This document shows positions 1 to 8,415 of a stretch of DNA of 40,477 nucleotides, one piece after another (the stretch's first letter is position 1; every line of letters starts with the position of its first letter). The DNA comes from an uncultured bacterium (GTDB lineage: Bacteria; Bacillota; Clostridia; Peptostreptococcales; Anaerovoracaceae), in contig CAJMLL010000019.1 in assembly GCA_905214225.1 (NCBI GenBank), positions 1 to 40,477 of the forward strand. Reading direction: 5' to 3'. The notes beneath the pieces were generated by a model that made no database searches, was not told where the DNA came from, and saw only the letters and a list, made by a program, of their open reading frames with translations. The position numbers and the translations under genes were made by a program.

Positions 1-167
1 AAATTTATTACAAATTGAAAATTATAATCTCATAAGTGCCTTCTAAAAACAATTCTTATCTTTTCAATCTCTGGAAATATCAACTTATCAATGAGGCTAA
101 AACAAAGAAAATAGCGGAGCATTCCATTTTCTCCGCCATTTCCATTCTATCTCGTATTCTCTTCGTC

Positions 168-665
168 CTATTCCACAACGTGAACTCTTGCTGCGTCATA
201 CCGGCTCACCCTTGCACGATCTTCAGCCGGATAGCCGACCGGGAACAATGCGAACGGCTCCAGATTCTCAGGCAGATTCAAAACCTTGCGGACGCTCTCC
301 ATTCTGTCAGGAACTGGCGCAATTGCAAGGAACACGCCGCCCAGTCCAAGATAATCCGCTTCAAGCCACATGTTCTCCAGCGCAATGGCAGAATCAATCT
401 GTGCCATTCCCGGAAACATAATGCCCTCTTTACGATAAACAGCGACAATGACAACTGGAGCATTGGCTGCGCAGCCTGCAAACTGACTGGTTTTTGCCAG
501 CTGCTGAATAACTTCTTTATTCTTTACGACATAATACTCCCAAGGCTGTTGATTCCCGGCACTCGGAGCCTGCATGGCCGCCTTCAGGAGTTTTTCGATT
601 TTCTCCTCTTCAACCGGCTTATCTTCAAACTTTCTGATGCTGATGCGATGAAAAATGCTGTCCAT
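168..665 (-). CDS. Nitroreductase family protein (FMN-dependent)
   Basis: This 165-residue protein looks like a small nitroreductase. These are FMN-binding homodimers that pass electrons from NAD(P)H to nitro groups, quinones or flavins. The N-terminus has the family start IFHRISIRKFEDKPV, with the Arg-rich FMN phosphate contact, followed by KAAMQAPSAGNQQPWEY, the usual APSAxNxQPW FMN motif at about residues 30-43. A central ALENMWLEADYLGLGGVFL segment matches the conserved helix near the dimer interface, and GYPAED near residue 146 matches the late Gly-Tyr-Pro turn. Length is at the short end of the family. The substrate cannot be read from sequence. It is monocistronic as far as visible, and its start is preceded by GGAGG in the minus-strand direction. 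It is one of three nitroreductase-fold genes in the window. Confidence 0.9.
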   Translation of the reverse strand: MDSIFHRISIRKFEDKPVEEEKIEKLLKAAMQAPSAGNQQPWEYYVVKNKEVIQQLAKTSQFAGCAANAPVVIVAVYRKEGIMFPGMAQIDSAIALENMWLEADYLGLGGVFLAIAPVPDRMESVRKVLNLPENLEPFALFPVGYPAEDRARVSRYDAARVHVVE

Positions 666-809
666 ATTATATATTCCTCCGATATTCCATGACTACCTTC
701 ATTGTAATTATATACCCGTCTTATTAAGACTTCCATAAATCAGATTAATCTTCAATATTATATTTATTCTTCTTATCAAAAAAAGCAAACACGAAACATT
801 ATTTACAGA

Positions 810-1544
810 TTATTTGGAACACATCGCAAAACACCTCGACGGGGAACCAGCGCCGCCGACTAATTTCGGGAAGGTACAAAAAATCAATGCTCCTGTTTCC
901 GGGACCAAGTCCAGATTCTTCAGGAGTTCAATCTGGAACCGATTCTGCGACAAAATATATGTCTCCGCATCATAACCGACAGTCGCTGCATAAACCGCAG
1001 AATCCGTATCGCTTGTTTCATGACCGATCGCGCCGATATTCCGGTTTTCTACCAGCCATTTTACGGTATCCACATGCCAGCCCGGATAATGTTTATTTCC
1101 CTCTGCATCACGGTTATCCATCGCTTCTGATGTCCCCTTCTTGGACCAGTCCGTCCTGAGCGCAGCAAATGCGCCTTCCGGAATTATCCCGTGCTCAGCT
1201 TCCCATTTCTTAACATCCTTGATCGTCAGCGCGTAATCTGGATTTTCGGCTGCCTGCTGCGTCATGTCGATCACAATCAGAGGCATAATCATATCATCCG
1301 GCGTAAAATAATCCAGCGTCTGCCTCCCTTCATTAAAATGACAAGGTGCATCAACATGTGTGCCGAACTGTCCCGCAATCAAATGATTGTACGCCAGAAA
1401 ACCATCCTTTTCATGTGTGTAAATCGGTTTCATCTCCATTGCCGGAAACCCGTCCCAGTGCGGTGTGTCCGGGCTCAGCGGATGCGTGAGATCCACCATC
1501 CTGCATGATTGTTTACAATTTCTCCATAATTCCCAAAGATCCAT
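810..1544 (-). CDS. Cyclase family protein (kynurenine formamidase-like metal hydrolase)
   Basis: This 244-residue protein belongs to the cyclase/KynB fold (PF04199). It has the metal-binding signature HxGTHVDAPCHF, seen as FGTHVDAPCHFNEG near residues 60-73, and an early DLTHPLSPDTPHW segment that is also typical. Later, GHETSDTDSA resembles the conserved substrate-site stretch. Members hydrolyse N-formylkynurenine, isatin or cyclic amides using Zn or Mn. No tryptophan catabolic genes are nearby, so the substrate is unknown. The ATG at 1544 has a GAGGGG ribosome site seven bases upstream. A roughly 200-base leader with potential secondary structure precedes it. Confidence 0.85.
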   Translation of the reverse strand: MDLWELWRNCKQSCRMVDLTHPLSPDTPHWDGFPAMEMKPIYTHEKDGFLAYNHLIAGQFGTHVDAPCHFNEGRQTLDYFTPDDMIMPLIVIDMTQQAAENPDYALTIKDVKKWEAEHGIIPEGAFAALRTDWSKKGTSEAMDNRDAEGNKHYPGWHVDTVKWLVENRNIGAIGHETSDTDSAVYAATVGYDAETYILSQNRFQIELLKNLDLVPETGALIFCTFPKLVGGAGSPSRCFAMCSK

Positions 1545-1984
1545 AATACTACCCCTCGATTCCTTTCCACAGTCGAATCAACTTCCTGGTGGATATCAGG
1601 CTGACAGCCCCGATCCAGTCTGCACAGCCCCTTACTGCTAATACATCATCATATCCGCCTGGCTGCACCCCTATCCCGGCCAACCACCTACCTCATGCGC
1701 CCTTATTAATTCTGACTGGATTAATAATTCAGATATTTTTCTTATCACTATACCACTCCCATCGAGAAATACCAATCAAATAAAGGAAGTTGATATGTAT
1801 TTAGTTCAAAATCCCATATGGACAGCCGCTTTCCGGACCCTTATTTACATGGACAGGCGCAATTATGAACGCCGCCATCCATCTTGATCAAACTTGTGAT
1901 CGCAATGGACAGCGGCGCTGTAACGATTCATGTTCACTTGTGACCAGTGACTTCATCACCAGGAACAACTTGCTTTCGGCAGTG
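1545..1984 (-). other. Intergenic region with a long structured-looking leader for the cyclase gene
   Basis: No convincing gene is visible in these 440 bases. On the minus strand an extended -10 (TGGTATAGT; TATAGT at 1747-1752) could start the cyclase transcript, giving a leader of about 200 nt. The leader contains ATCCAGTC (1613-1620) complementary to GACTGGAT (1714-1721), which could close a 109-nt structured domain. I do not recognise it as a known riboswitch class. Three ATGGACAG repeats (starting at 1818, 1849 and 1905) lie beyond the putative promoter, close to the end of the M64 peptidase gene. Confidence 0.35.
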
Positions 1985-4378
1985 TTACTTGATGGTGAAT
2001 TCCAGTTCGCCTCTTGTCAGCGGAACCTGGTAGTCTTTTCCGTCGAACTGGATGGTCTGGTATTCCTTTCCAGTTTCTGGCACGATTTCAGCCTTTGCCA
2101 GATAGGTGCCGGCCTCGCTCGGTGCGGAATCGAGCTTGGTAGTCTTTCCGTTCTCGACCTTGTAGTAGGTCATGGTGTAGGTCAGACCAGAGACTTCCTG
2201 ACCTTCAATATAGGTATGGAAGACTTTGGAGACGTCGACGGCCTTTCCGTCAGCCTTGACTTCGGATCCTGCCGGGTCAGCCGTGATGATCGGATAGCCT
2301 TCATAGTACAGCTCTTTCAGAAGCGCGGTTCTCTGTGCGGATTTCTCGCTGTCTGTCTTTGCCTCATAACCTTCGGATTTGCCGGTCAGGTAGTTCAGCA
2401 GTTCTTTTGCCGCGTACTTCTTTCCGCTTTCTCCGAGTCCTGTGTAGATGGTGTTGCTGGAAACCGTGCCTTCCTTAACGTTCTTATCATTAACGATGAC
2501 GATGGACGCCTTGTAGTATGCGGTGACTCCGTAGTAGGACAGATAAACCGCCGAATCCGTGGAATTGTCTGTCGGCACGATCTTTCCGTTAGAATCATAG
2601 CTCAGCTTATAGTAGCTGTCGCCTGCCGTGCTTCCGATTCCGGATTTATTGGACTCTGCCTCAATGGAGGTGAAGTTGAAGAATACCTTCGTCTCCCTGA
2701 ACGGATCCTGACTAGTGATGTAGGACGCGTATTCCTTTGCGAGCTTTTCAAATTCGCCCTGCTCGGAACGTGTGAAGCCCTCACCCTGAATCACGATCGT
2801 CTTATTGTTATAGTACGGAGCTGCGCCCCAGTAAACATCAGAATCGTTATTGTCCACGATGCTTGTCGTCTTGAAGGTGATCTTGAAAGATGCGGTTTTC
2901 TCTGCAATCTTTTTCTTTGTCTTCTTATCGTAGGCAGTGACCTTTACGGTGTAGCTTCCCGGCACAACCGGTGCCTTTGTGGACTTTACGGTCTGCGGAG
3001 TTCCGGACTTGGTGCGCTGGATCGTTCCTGTCCAGGAGGTCTTCGTCGTGTACGGCTTGCTGTACTTTACCTTGATGCCGACTTTCGCTGCTTTTCCGTC
3101 ATAAACCTTGTCCTTTGCCGAGAGGGTAATCAGGTTCGGATATTCGATCTTGTACTTCGTCTTCATAGAGCAGGCCTTATAGGTCTTATTGCCCTTGAAT
3201 ACGGCCTTGATCGTATATGTGCCGTGCTTGTACGGAATACCTTTGACTTTCTTTCCCTTGGAATTATAATAGGTCAAAGTCAGATTCTTTCCGAGCTTGT
3301 CGCCGGTGGTCTCATGCTTTCCTCTTCTGAGGATGAAGTACTTCTTCATGTCCGTGCCCTTGGACTTCTGATAGAAGGTCTTGGCATATGGCTGATAGAA
3401 GATCTTGGTTACGTTGGAGTTCTGGCTGAACGCCTTGCGCAGCTGCTCTTTGCAGACATCGCAGAATGGATACTGCGCGCCCAGGTACTGCATCTTACAG
3501 TTCTTAGACGGGTGGTACCAGCCGTCTCCGCCGTTGTCATACTCGTAAACGCCGATGCCGTCCTTTCCGATGAACTTCTTCCACTTTACCTTCTTCGGAT
3601 CAGAAATCTTGGTCATGTTCGGATATTCATAGGCGTACTGTGGTCCTGCCCAGTACTCATCCGCGAGTTTTCCGATTGTATGACCAAGCTCATGCAGCAT
3701 CATTTCCAGCGAAGAATCGTTCAGCGAAGCCACGCAGTAATCGCCGTCTCCACCGCTTCCTCCGTACACCTCAGAATTGACCATGACCAGTTCAAAGTCC
3801 GCGTTTCCGTTCAGGTAGTTCTGCTTCAGCGCTTTCACCTTAGCGGCACCGCTTTCCGGAAGCGTGACCAGACGCTGCATTCCCGTACTCCAGTAGGTCG
3901 CGCCGAAATAGGTGCTTCTGTTATCCTTTTTCGCTTCATCCACCGTCTGCGCATCCGCGCCCTGTGCGCCAGAATCTTTAGAAATCGTAAATAATGCGTA
4001 GAACTTAATCGAGTCCTTATACTCGCTGTACGGTGCAGTCTTCATCATATACTTTGCCGTCGCCTTTGCATTGTCGTAGAATTTCTGCTCATCCGACTTG
4101 GTGAATCCGTCTCCCAGAATCAGAAATACCAGCGCATCCTTATCCGCGAGCTTCTTTGCCGACTTGTCGCAGTACACCAACTTCGGATCGTGTGGGACCA
4201 AGCTCTTATCAATCTTGGTGCTTGCCGCAGTCGCCGTCTTTACCGCAGTCGCCGATGCATGCGTCTTGGTGCTGTCTGCATAGGACAGATCCACTGAGGA
4301 CAAAAAGCACATCGATGACGCGGTCAGCAAGGATATTCCCAGAACTGCCGCTCTTCCTTTCCATGATTTTACAACCAT
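1985..4378 (-). CDS. Secreted M64-type metallopeptidase with Ig-like domains and a degenerate second peptidase-like domain
   Basis: The 797-residue protein is read from the ATG at 4378, which has GGAAAGGAAAGAGAG just upstream; the frame stays open to 4543, but that extension hides the signal peptide. Residues 1-34 form a signal peptide (KSWKGR, then a hydrophobic core, ending YADS). Residues about 80-320 are an M64 (IgA peptidase family) domain with the zinc motif HELGH at 229-233 and ADEY downstream. Ig/MBG-like beta domains follow at about 335-412 and 413-502 (the second with VYDGKA). Residues about 505-700 then repeat the peptidase N-terminal pattern (IVIQGEGFTRSE against FLILGDGFTKSD) but have KELLN where HELGH should be. 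A final Ig-like domain ends the chain. No sortase motif or membrane anchor is seen, so it is probably released. It may degrade host glycoproteins; substrate unknown. Confidence 0.85.
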   Translation of the reverse strand: MVVKSWKGRAAVLGISLLTASSMCFLSSVDLSYADSTKTHASATAVKTATAASTKIDKSLVPHDPKLVYCDKSAKKLADKDALVFLILGDGFTKSDEQKFYDNAKATAKYMMKTAPYSEYKDSIKFYALFTISKDSGAQGADAQTVDEAKKDNRSTYFGATYWSTGMQRLVTLPESGAAKVKALKQNYLNGNADFELVMVNSEVYGGSGGDGDYCVASLNDSSLEMMLHELGHTIGKLADEYWAGPQYAYEYPNMTKISDPKKVKWKKFIGKDGIGVYEYDNGGDGWYHPSKNCKMQYLGAQYPFCDVCKEQLRKAFSQNSNVTKIFYQPYAKTFYQKSKGTDMKKYFILRRGKHETTGDKLGKNLTLTYYNSKGKKVKGIPYKHGTYTIKAVFKGNKTYKACSMKTKYKIEYPNLITLSAKDKVYDGKAAKVGIKVKYSKPYTTKTSWTGTIQRTKSGTPQTVKSTKAPVVPGSYTVKVTAYDKKTKKKIAEKTASFKITFKTTSIVDNNDSDVYWGAAPYYNNKTIVIQGEGFTRSEQGEFEKLAKEYASYITSQDPFRETKVFFNFTSIEAESNKSGIGSTAGDSYYKLSYDSNGKIVPTDNSTDSAVYLSYYGVTAYYKASIVIVNDKNVKEGTVSSNTIYTGLGESGKKYAAKELLNYLTGKSEGYEAKTDSEKSAQRTALLKELYYEGYPIITADPAGSEVKADGKAVDVSKVFHTYIEGQEVSGLTYTMTYYKVENGKTTKLDSAPSEAGTYLAKAEIVPETGKEYQTIQFDGKDYQVPLTRGELEFTIK

Positions 4379-4775
4379 CTCTCTTTCCTTTCCTGCGCCC
4401 AGCTGCGCGTTATTCAGAAAGTTCACTTTCTGACAGCACTCAATACCGCCCATCCGCTGCAGCATCATCTGAATATAAAGTACATCAGCGGCCCGCAGGC
4501 CGTTCCGTTTCTTCGGAAACACTGCTGCAGCGCCATTCTGCATTCTTTCCTGTTTTCTGTCTGCCGATTAATTCCAGAAAACGCGGCCCAGACGCATATT
4601 CCTATAACATTACCGTTTCCGCATGTTCACCGGAATACACATTATTCTCTCAAGCATCTCCCGGAAGAATCATACGCACATACGATTACACGCCCAAAGA
4701 AAAATATTTCAGCAGCCTCGCAGAATCGTGCAGGACTGCCCTCTTTTTCCTCTGAACATGCATTTCCGTGAGCTC

Positions 4776-4805
4776 ATCATAGCACAGATGTGAATAGACT
4801 TTCAA
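4776..4805 (-). promoter_or_regulatory. Promoter candidate for the M64 peptidase gene
   Basis: Read on the minus strand there is TTGAAA (4805-4800), an 18-base spacer and TATGAT (4781-4776). This would give a transcript with an untranslated leader of nearly 400 bases before the ATG at 4378. Between 4379 and 4775 I see no other convincing gene. Confidence 0.5.
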
Positions 4806-4925
4806 TATTTTATAGAATTATTTTCTGAAATTTATTGTTTTTCTCAATCTATACATAATTGACAATATATAAGCTTCACAGGTATGGGAACATAAGAAGA
4901 AATTTCTTTTCACTCTCACCTGAAT

Positions 4926-4979
4926 GAGAAGAAGCCGCTGAAGTAAGTCATTTTCCATAACTTACTTCAGCAGCTTCTC
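4926..4979. repeat. Strong inverted repeat between the M64 and diguanylate cyclase genes
   Basis: The arms GAAGCCGCTGAAGTAAGT and ACTTACTTCAGCAGCTTC pair over 18 positions with one mismatch, around a loop of about 11 bases. It sits directly after the small open frame that follows the diguanylate cyclase gene on the minus strand. It may act as a terminator, although neither side has a clear T-run. Confidence 0.55.
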
Positions 4980-4985
4980 CACATA

Positions 4986-5108
4986 TTATATCTCTGTTTC
5001 ATACAGCCATAAGTTCTGCCATTTAGTACCGTTGAAAATACCCACTCCCAGGATTTCCAGCCGGTACAGAAATTCCGCCGGGAAAGTCAGTCTTCTCAGC
5101 TTTACCAT
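4986..5108 (-). pseudogene. Small unassigned open frame, possibly a gene tail
   Basis: A 40-codon frame starts 7 bases after the diguanylate cyclase stop and in the same frame as it. Its translation begins MVKLRRLTFPAEF and ends KWQNLWLYETEI, a composition that looks protein-like rather than random. No ribosome site precedes it. It could be a read-through extension, the tail of a lost gene, or chance. A strong inverted repeat begins just after its stop. I do not recognise the family. Confidence 0.25.
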
Positions 5109-5114
5109 AAGCAG

Positions 5115-6236
5115 TTATCTGTCTTGCTCATCGTTTTTGTCCCGGCTCATCTGGTGCATTTCTCTCTTCATGATGTACATCTCATGATCCGCGCGGATCA
5201 CGGCTTCTTCAATCCGTTCTCCCTGCTCCGGCTTCACCATGCCGTAGGCAAAATCCAGGGGAAAATTACCGTATGCCGCGTCACAATTCGGTTCTTTACG
5301 AAGGTCTTCAAGGATCGGTTTAGTCATTTCCGGCTGCAGATCCGACAGGAACACAAATTCATCTCCGCCGGTCCGGTACAGCCGCCCTGAATTCTGCAGC
5401 CTGTCTTTCAGCGTCTGCGCGAAGGCAAACAGATAGGCATCTCCACACTGATGTCCCCGTGCATCGTTATAGCGTTTCAACTGGTTCATATCGAACACAG
5501 CGACGGCCTTCACCTTATTTCTGCCAAACTGCGGCCGCTTCAGGTATTCCAGATAGGAGCTCCGGTTCGCGATGCCGGTAACCACATCCGTCTTTTCATA
5601 CAGGTTCTTCACCGCAAAATACAGCAGAAGATAGGCCAGCGTCAGACTGTCCCAGGTCGTGGAAATATCAATTTCCACCAGTTCTGCGATCTGCCCCAGG
5701 GTTACGATACCGATGACAAACGTAACCAGGACATGGTCCTGCCGGTCAACGGGAAAATTCACTCTGCAGAAATCCATCAGAAGACAGGAAAAATAGAGCA
5801 GTTCCCCTATGGACAAAGCGGCGTTCATCGGCAGAATCACCATATTCAGATCCTTATCATGATAGAACAGGAAGTGATAGCGGATGTTGAAAGCTGGAAA
5901 AATAACATAAAAAAGAAACATCAGGACCGCCAGATATTTTCTCCACGGTTGCCAGCATCTGCGCCCCATATGCAGTAAATTAATGTAGACGACCGGTACC
6001 AGCATATAGCAGATCGAAGTCAGGACCGTAAGTAAATGCCGCTGAAATCCATTTGGAAGAGAAAATGACATATAGATGATCTGCCAAAACTGATCCAGCA
6101 GGAGAATAACCATTAATGGAATTCCCGCACGAAAATAAGCTGTCCGCGTTTTTTCATCGATTCCTCCGCGAATATACAGACAGCACCAGACATATATGAT
6201 CAGAACAACATCCATGATATCGGAAAATACAAGCAT
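5115..6236 (-). CDS. Membrane-bound GGDEF diguanylate cyclase
   Basis: The 373-residue protein has about six hydrophobic membrane segments in residues 1-210, then a GGDEF domain. The domain starts at DVVTGIANRSSYLEYL, has FDMNQLKRYND (metal-binding Asp249) and an intact GGDEF at residues 290-294, and ends with RADHEMYIMKR, the usual ADxxMYxxK tail. The catalytic motif suggests it makes cyclic di-GMP from two GTP. The stretch between GGDEF and the tail is somewhat short and no clear RxxD inhibitory site is seen. The membrane part is not a known sensor domain that I can name. The start at 6236 has AAAGGATG upstream. No EAL or PilZ gene is nearby. Confidence 0.9.
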   Translation of the reverse strand: MLVFSDIMDVVLIIYVWCCLYIRGGIDEKTRTAYFRAGIPLMVILLLDQFWQIIYMSFSLPNGFQRHLLTVLTSICYMLVPVVYINLLHMGRRCWQPWRKYLAVLMFLFYVIFPAFNIRYHFLFYHDKDLNMVILPMNAALSIGELLYFSCLLMDFCRVNFPVDRQDHVLVTFVIGIVTLGQIAELVEIDISTTWDSLTLAYLLLYFAVKNLYEKTDVVTGIANRSSYLEYLKRPQFGRNKVKAVAVFDMNQLKRYNDARGHQCGDAYLFAFAQTLKDRLQNSGRLYRTGGDEFVFLSDLQPEMTKPILEDLRKEPNCDAAYGNFPLDFAYGMVKPEQGERIEEAVIRADHEMYIMKREMHQMSRDKNDEQDR

Positions 6237-6427
6237 ATAAAGACATCCTTTCCCCCTTGCCTTATCGCATGTTTATTTTACCATACCCAATTTTCGATGT
6301 CTATTTGACCGTCATTATGAATAGACTGTACAATTTTCGTTACATATAGCACATTTTATGCAGGCTCGGGATTTTTTTCGGCCGGGACAGACGGATTTCC
6401 GGGAACAATTCCCTGATCGGGTCCGGT

Positions 6428-7705
6428 CTATCCATCTTTTCTGACTGCCCTTTCGATGCTTTCTTTGATCATCCCGCTGTCCGGAAAGCCCTGCGCCTTC
6501 AGCTCTTCTGCGGCCTTGTTCAGAGCTGCCGGAAACTTCTTTTTCAGGCGGGTGTATTCCCTTCTGACCAAAGTTTTTCCTATGCCCATGTCATCTGCCG
6601 CGTCCAGAAAGGACTGTTTATTGATCTTGCCCCATTCTTTTTGTCCCCCGATGGATATCGCCATCTCCGAGGTGCTTTCCTTATACACCAGGGTGCAGAT
6701 CACGTCGTAGGCGGGTGCCAGGCGGATGGTCCGCAGGTCCGGGCTGTACAGGAGGGAGAGATTCTTAATGTGGTTGTCGGTATTTCCGATGAGGTCGTCA
6801 AAAATCAAAAGATCAAGGAGGCGAAGTTCGTCTTTCAACGGGTTGGTCGAGACGTCGCGCAGGAGACGGAAAATCTTCCGCAGATAGTTCTCCCCGTCCG
6901 GTTCGTACTTTCTGGTCGACGGAATGCCGAGTGCCTGGGCCATGTCCTCCTGATGAAGACGCAGCGGGCAGGGCAGACCGTTCAGCATTTCCGCAGAGCG
7001 GACGATCATCCGGTCGTAGCGCTTCGATGCCAGAAGCACCCCGGAATCCCTGAAGCCTCCCGTATTGATGATAAAACTGTCCACCACCGGAATGCCCAGA
7101 TAATGCGCCGTCCGCAGCGACAGCTGCTCGTTCTCCACGATGTTCTGAAGGCGGACGTGACTCTGCTTGACGATGTGCGTGCTCGCCGCCGTTCCGATCG
7201 GCTGGTACCAGGTCTTTTCCGGCTCATGATAATAGAGGCCGGACTTCCCCGACGCACCAGTCAGAGAAAGATGCGACGCCACCACCAGACTCGCCGACCG
7301 CGTCGAACCCTCTTCCGCAAGCCGCCTGACCTGCTCCATCGAAAGCCGCCGGTACTGCGCCGTTCCGTCATCCGGCTCATCCGCGTTCAGAATCTGCAGC
7401 GCGCCCAGACACTCCTTTCCCAGGCCCGCCAGAATCGACAGATAATCCTCTTCATCCACATGCATCCACTGGGCAACGCTCCTGCGCGTAAATCCCTCCG
7501 GCAGCAGCCCCTCAAAAAACGTTCTCGTGGCCTCCGGTGAAAACGGCTCACTCTGCAGCGGCAGACTCACCGAAACCGGCACACTCCGTCCGCCTTCGCA
7601 GTATTCCGACGCATAAGAAAAGGAGGCATCCGCCTGGTCCTTTCCTTCAATCGTACCGACAAACTGCCTCTTTCCCTCGATTTCCAAATATACATTCAGT
7701 GTCAT
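6428..7705 (-). CDS. hipA: HipA-like serine/threonine kinase toxin
   Basis: This 425-residue protein has the HipA architecture. An N-terminal HipA_N-type domain (residues 1-105, with FFEGLLPEGFTRR) precedes a kinase core. The core shows SLTGASGKSGLYY (Gly-rich ATP loop), THIVKQSH (ATP-binding Lys), NTDNHIKNLSLL (catalytic Asp and Asn) and APAYDVICT (metal-binding Asp). HipA of E. coli phosphorylates glutamyl-tRNA synthetase and causes growth arrest; here the target is unknown. Its ATG overlaps the hipB stop as ATGA, so the two are translationally coupled. All key residues appear present, so the toxin is probably active. Confidence 0.9.
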   Translation of the reverse strand: MTLNVYLEIEGKRQFVGTIEGKDQADASFSYASEYCEGGRSVPVSVSLPLQSEPFSPEATRTFFEGLLPEGFTRRSVAQWMHVDEEDYLSILAGLGKECLGALQILNADEPDDGTAQYRRLSMEQVRRLAEEGSTRSASLVVASHLSLTGASGKSGLYYHEPEKTWYQPIGTAASTHIVKQSHVRLQNIVENEQLSLRTAHYLGIPVVDSFIINTGGFRDSGVLLASKRYDRMIVRSAEMLNGLPCPLRLHQEDMAQALGIPSTRKYEPDGENYLRKIFRLLRDVSTNPLKDELRLLDLLIFDDLIGNTDNHIKNLSLLYSPDLRTIRLAPAYDVICTLVYKESTSEMAISIGGQKEWGKINKQSFLDAADDMGIGKTLVRREYTRLKKKFPAALNKAAEELKAQGFPDSGMIKESIERAVRKDG

Positions 7706-7932
7706 TGCTCGTATTCACCCCTCGGCTCCACCGTCAGATTCATGCCGAGGATCATCGCGACCGAAATCGCCTTCTCCAGCTCAATCGTCTTCTTACCGTT
7801 CTCCAGATCAGACAGGAAACTCACACTCAGCCCCGTAAAATCCGATATGAAGGACTGCGTGTAACCCAGTTCCTTGCGTCTTCTGCGAATTGCCATTCCG
7901 AACGTTTCTGCATCTGTGATATTATTCTTCAT
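7702..7932 (-). CDS. hipB: HipB-like helix-turn-helix antitoxin
   Basis: The frame is open from 8007, but the ATG at 7932 has GAGGTG nine bases upstream and gives a typical 76-residue antitoxin. Residues about 10-65 form a Cro/C1-type HTH (FGMAIRRRRKELGYTQSFI, then LSVSFLSDLENGKK). By family analogy it binds HipA and represses its own operon. Two identical 16-base palindromic sites at 8056-8071 and 8095-8110 are the likely operators. It overlaps hipA by four bases. Confidence 0.88.
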   Translation of the reverse strand: MKNNITDAETFGMAIRRRRKELGYTQSFISDFTGLSVSFLSDLENGKKTIELEKAISVAMILGMNLTVEPRGEYEQ

Positions 7933-8055
7933 AAATACATTCACCTCTAGAGCCGCAGCAGATTGCGCCTTTTCCGGTCCACTTGATGATTCCAAGCAGG
8001 CCTTCAAGCCGATTTGATCTTAACTTTACAAAAGACGTATGCTCCGCCCATCCGC

Positions 8056-8071
8056 TTCGCCGTACGGCTAA
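8056..8071. promoter_or_regulatory. Probable HipB operator, site 2
   Basis: The sequence TTCGCCGTACGGCTAA contains the perfect palindrome GCCGTACGGC and is identical to the site at 8095-8110. The two centres are 39 bases apart. This copy lies just downstream of the predicted transcription start of hipBA. Confidence 0.7.
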
Positions 8072-8086
8072 ATTTCATCTTGTTTT

Positions 8087-8115
8087 ATTATAATTTCGCC
8101 GTACGGCTAAGTCAA
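8087..8115 (-). promoter_or_regulatory. Near-consensus sigma-A promoter of hipBA
   Basis: On the minus strand TTGACT (8115-8110) is followed by exactly 17 bases and then TATAAT (8092-8087). The spacer is almost entirely filled by the palindromic operator, so a bound repressor would block RNA polymerase. The transcript would start near 8080 and reach hipB after about 150 bases. Confidence 0.8.
8095..8110. promoter_or_regulatory. Probable HipB operator, site 1 (inside promoter spacer)
   Basis: An exact copy of TTCGCCGTACGGCTAA lies between the -35 and -10 hexamers of the hipBA promoter. Its position fits steric autorepression by HipB. Confidence 0.75.
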
Positions 8116-8131
8116 GGGGGATGTCATCTTT

Positions 8132-8398
8132 TCAATCCTGCACTGATGCTGCCCGGTCAAGGGCTTTCGCGACTGCCTCTTCATTTCCTTCGATCGTATC
8201 CTCGATCAGCTGGTCCGATTCCATGATCAGGCGTACAGTCTCTGCATGGGAACTCATCGCCAGCGTATCTTTAAATGTCAGGCCCTGGGGCACTGTGTTC
8301 ATCGGCAGGAATATGCTGTAAATCCCTGTATTACGGCTGAACTCTTCACTGGTGAATGTCCATATTCTCGTATTGCATGACCATTCTCGTATACACAT
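8132..8398 (-). pseudogene. Remnant resembling AAA-ATPase-like / PD-(D/E)XK (DUF1703-type) protein
   Basis: The 88-codon frame has coding-like sequence from about TFTSEEFSRNTGIYSIF through GLTFKDTLAMSSHAETVRLI to NEEAVAKALDRAASVQD. The pattern of an acidic LLExT-like stretch followed by an EEAVAxALDRA helix resembles the region before the nuclease domain in AAA-ATPase-like/DUF1703 proteins common in gut anaerobes. The ATPase N-terminus and the nuclease domain are absent, so it is a fragment. The family match is from memory and is tentative. It lies immediately upstream of the hipBA promoter. Confidence 0.4.
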
Positions 8399-8415
8399 AA
8401 TTACTCATTCCATTT

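Noticed and set aside
1865..3994. Plus-strand open frame of 709 codons
   Set aside because: It is the antisense of the M64 peptidase gene. It has no ribosome site and no domain, and the minus-strand reading has a signal peptide and HELGH motif.
6428..8007. Phosphatidylinositol-kinase-like or housekeeping kinase
   Set aside because: The protein has the HipA N-terminal domain, HipA kinase motifs and an overlapping HipB gene, so the toxin-antitoxin reading is much better.
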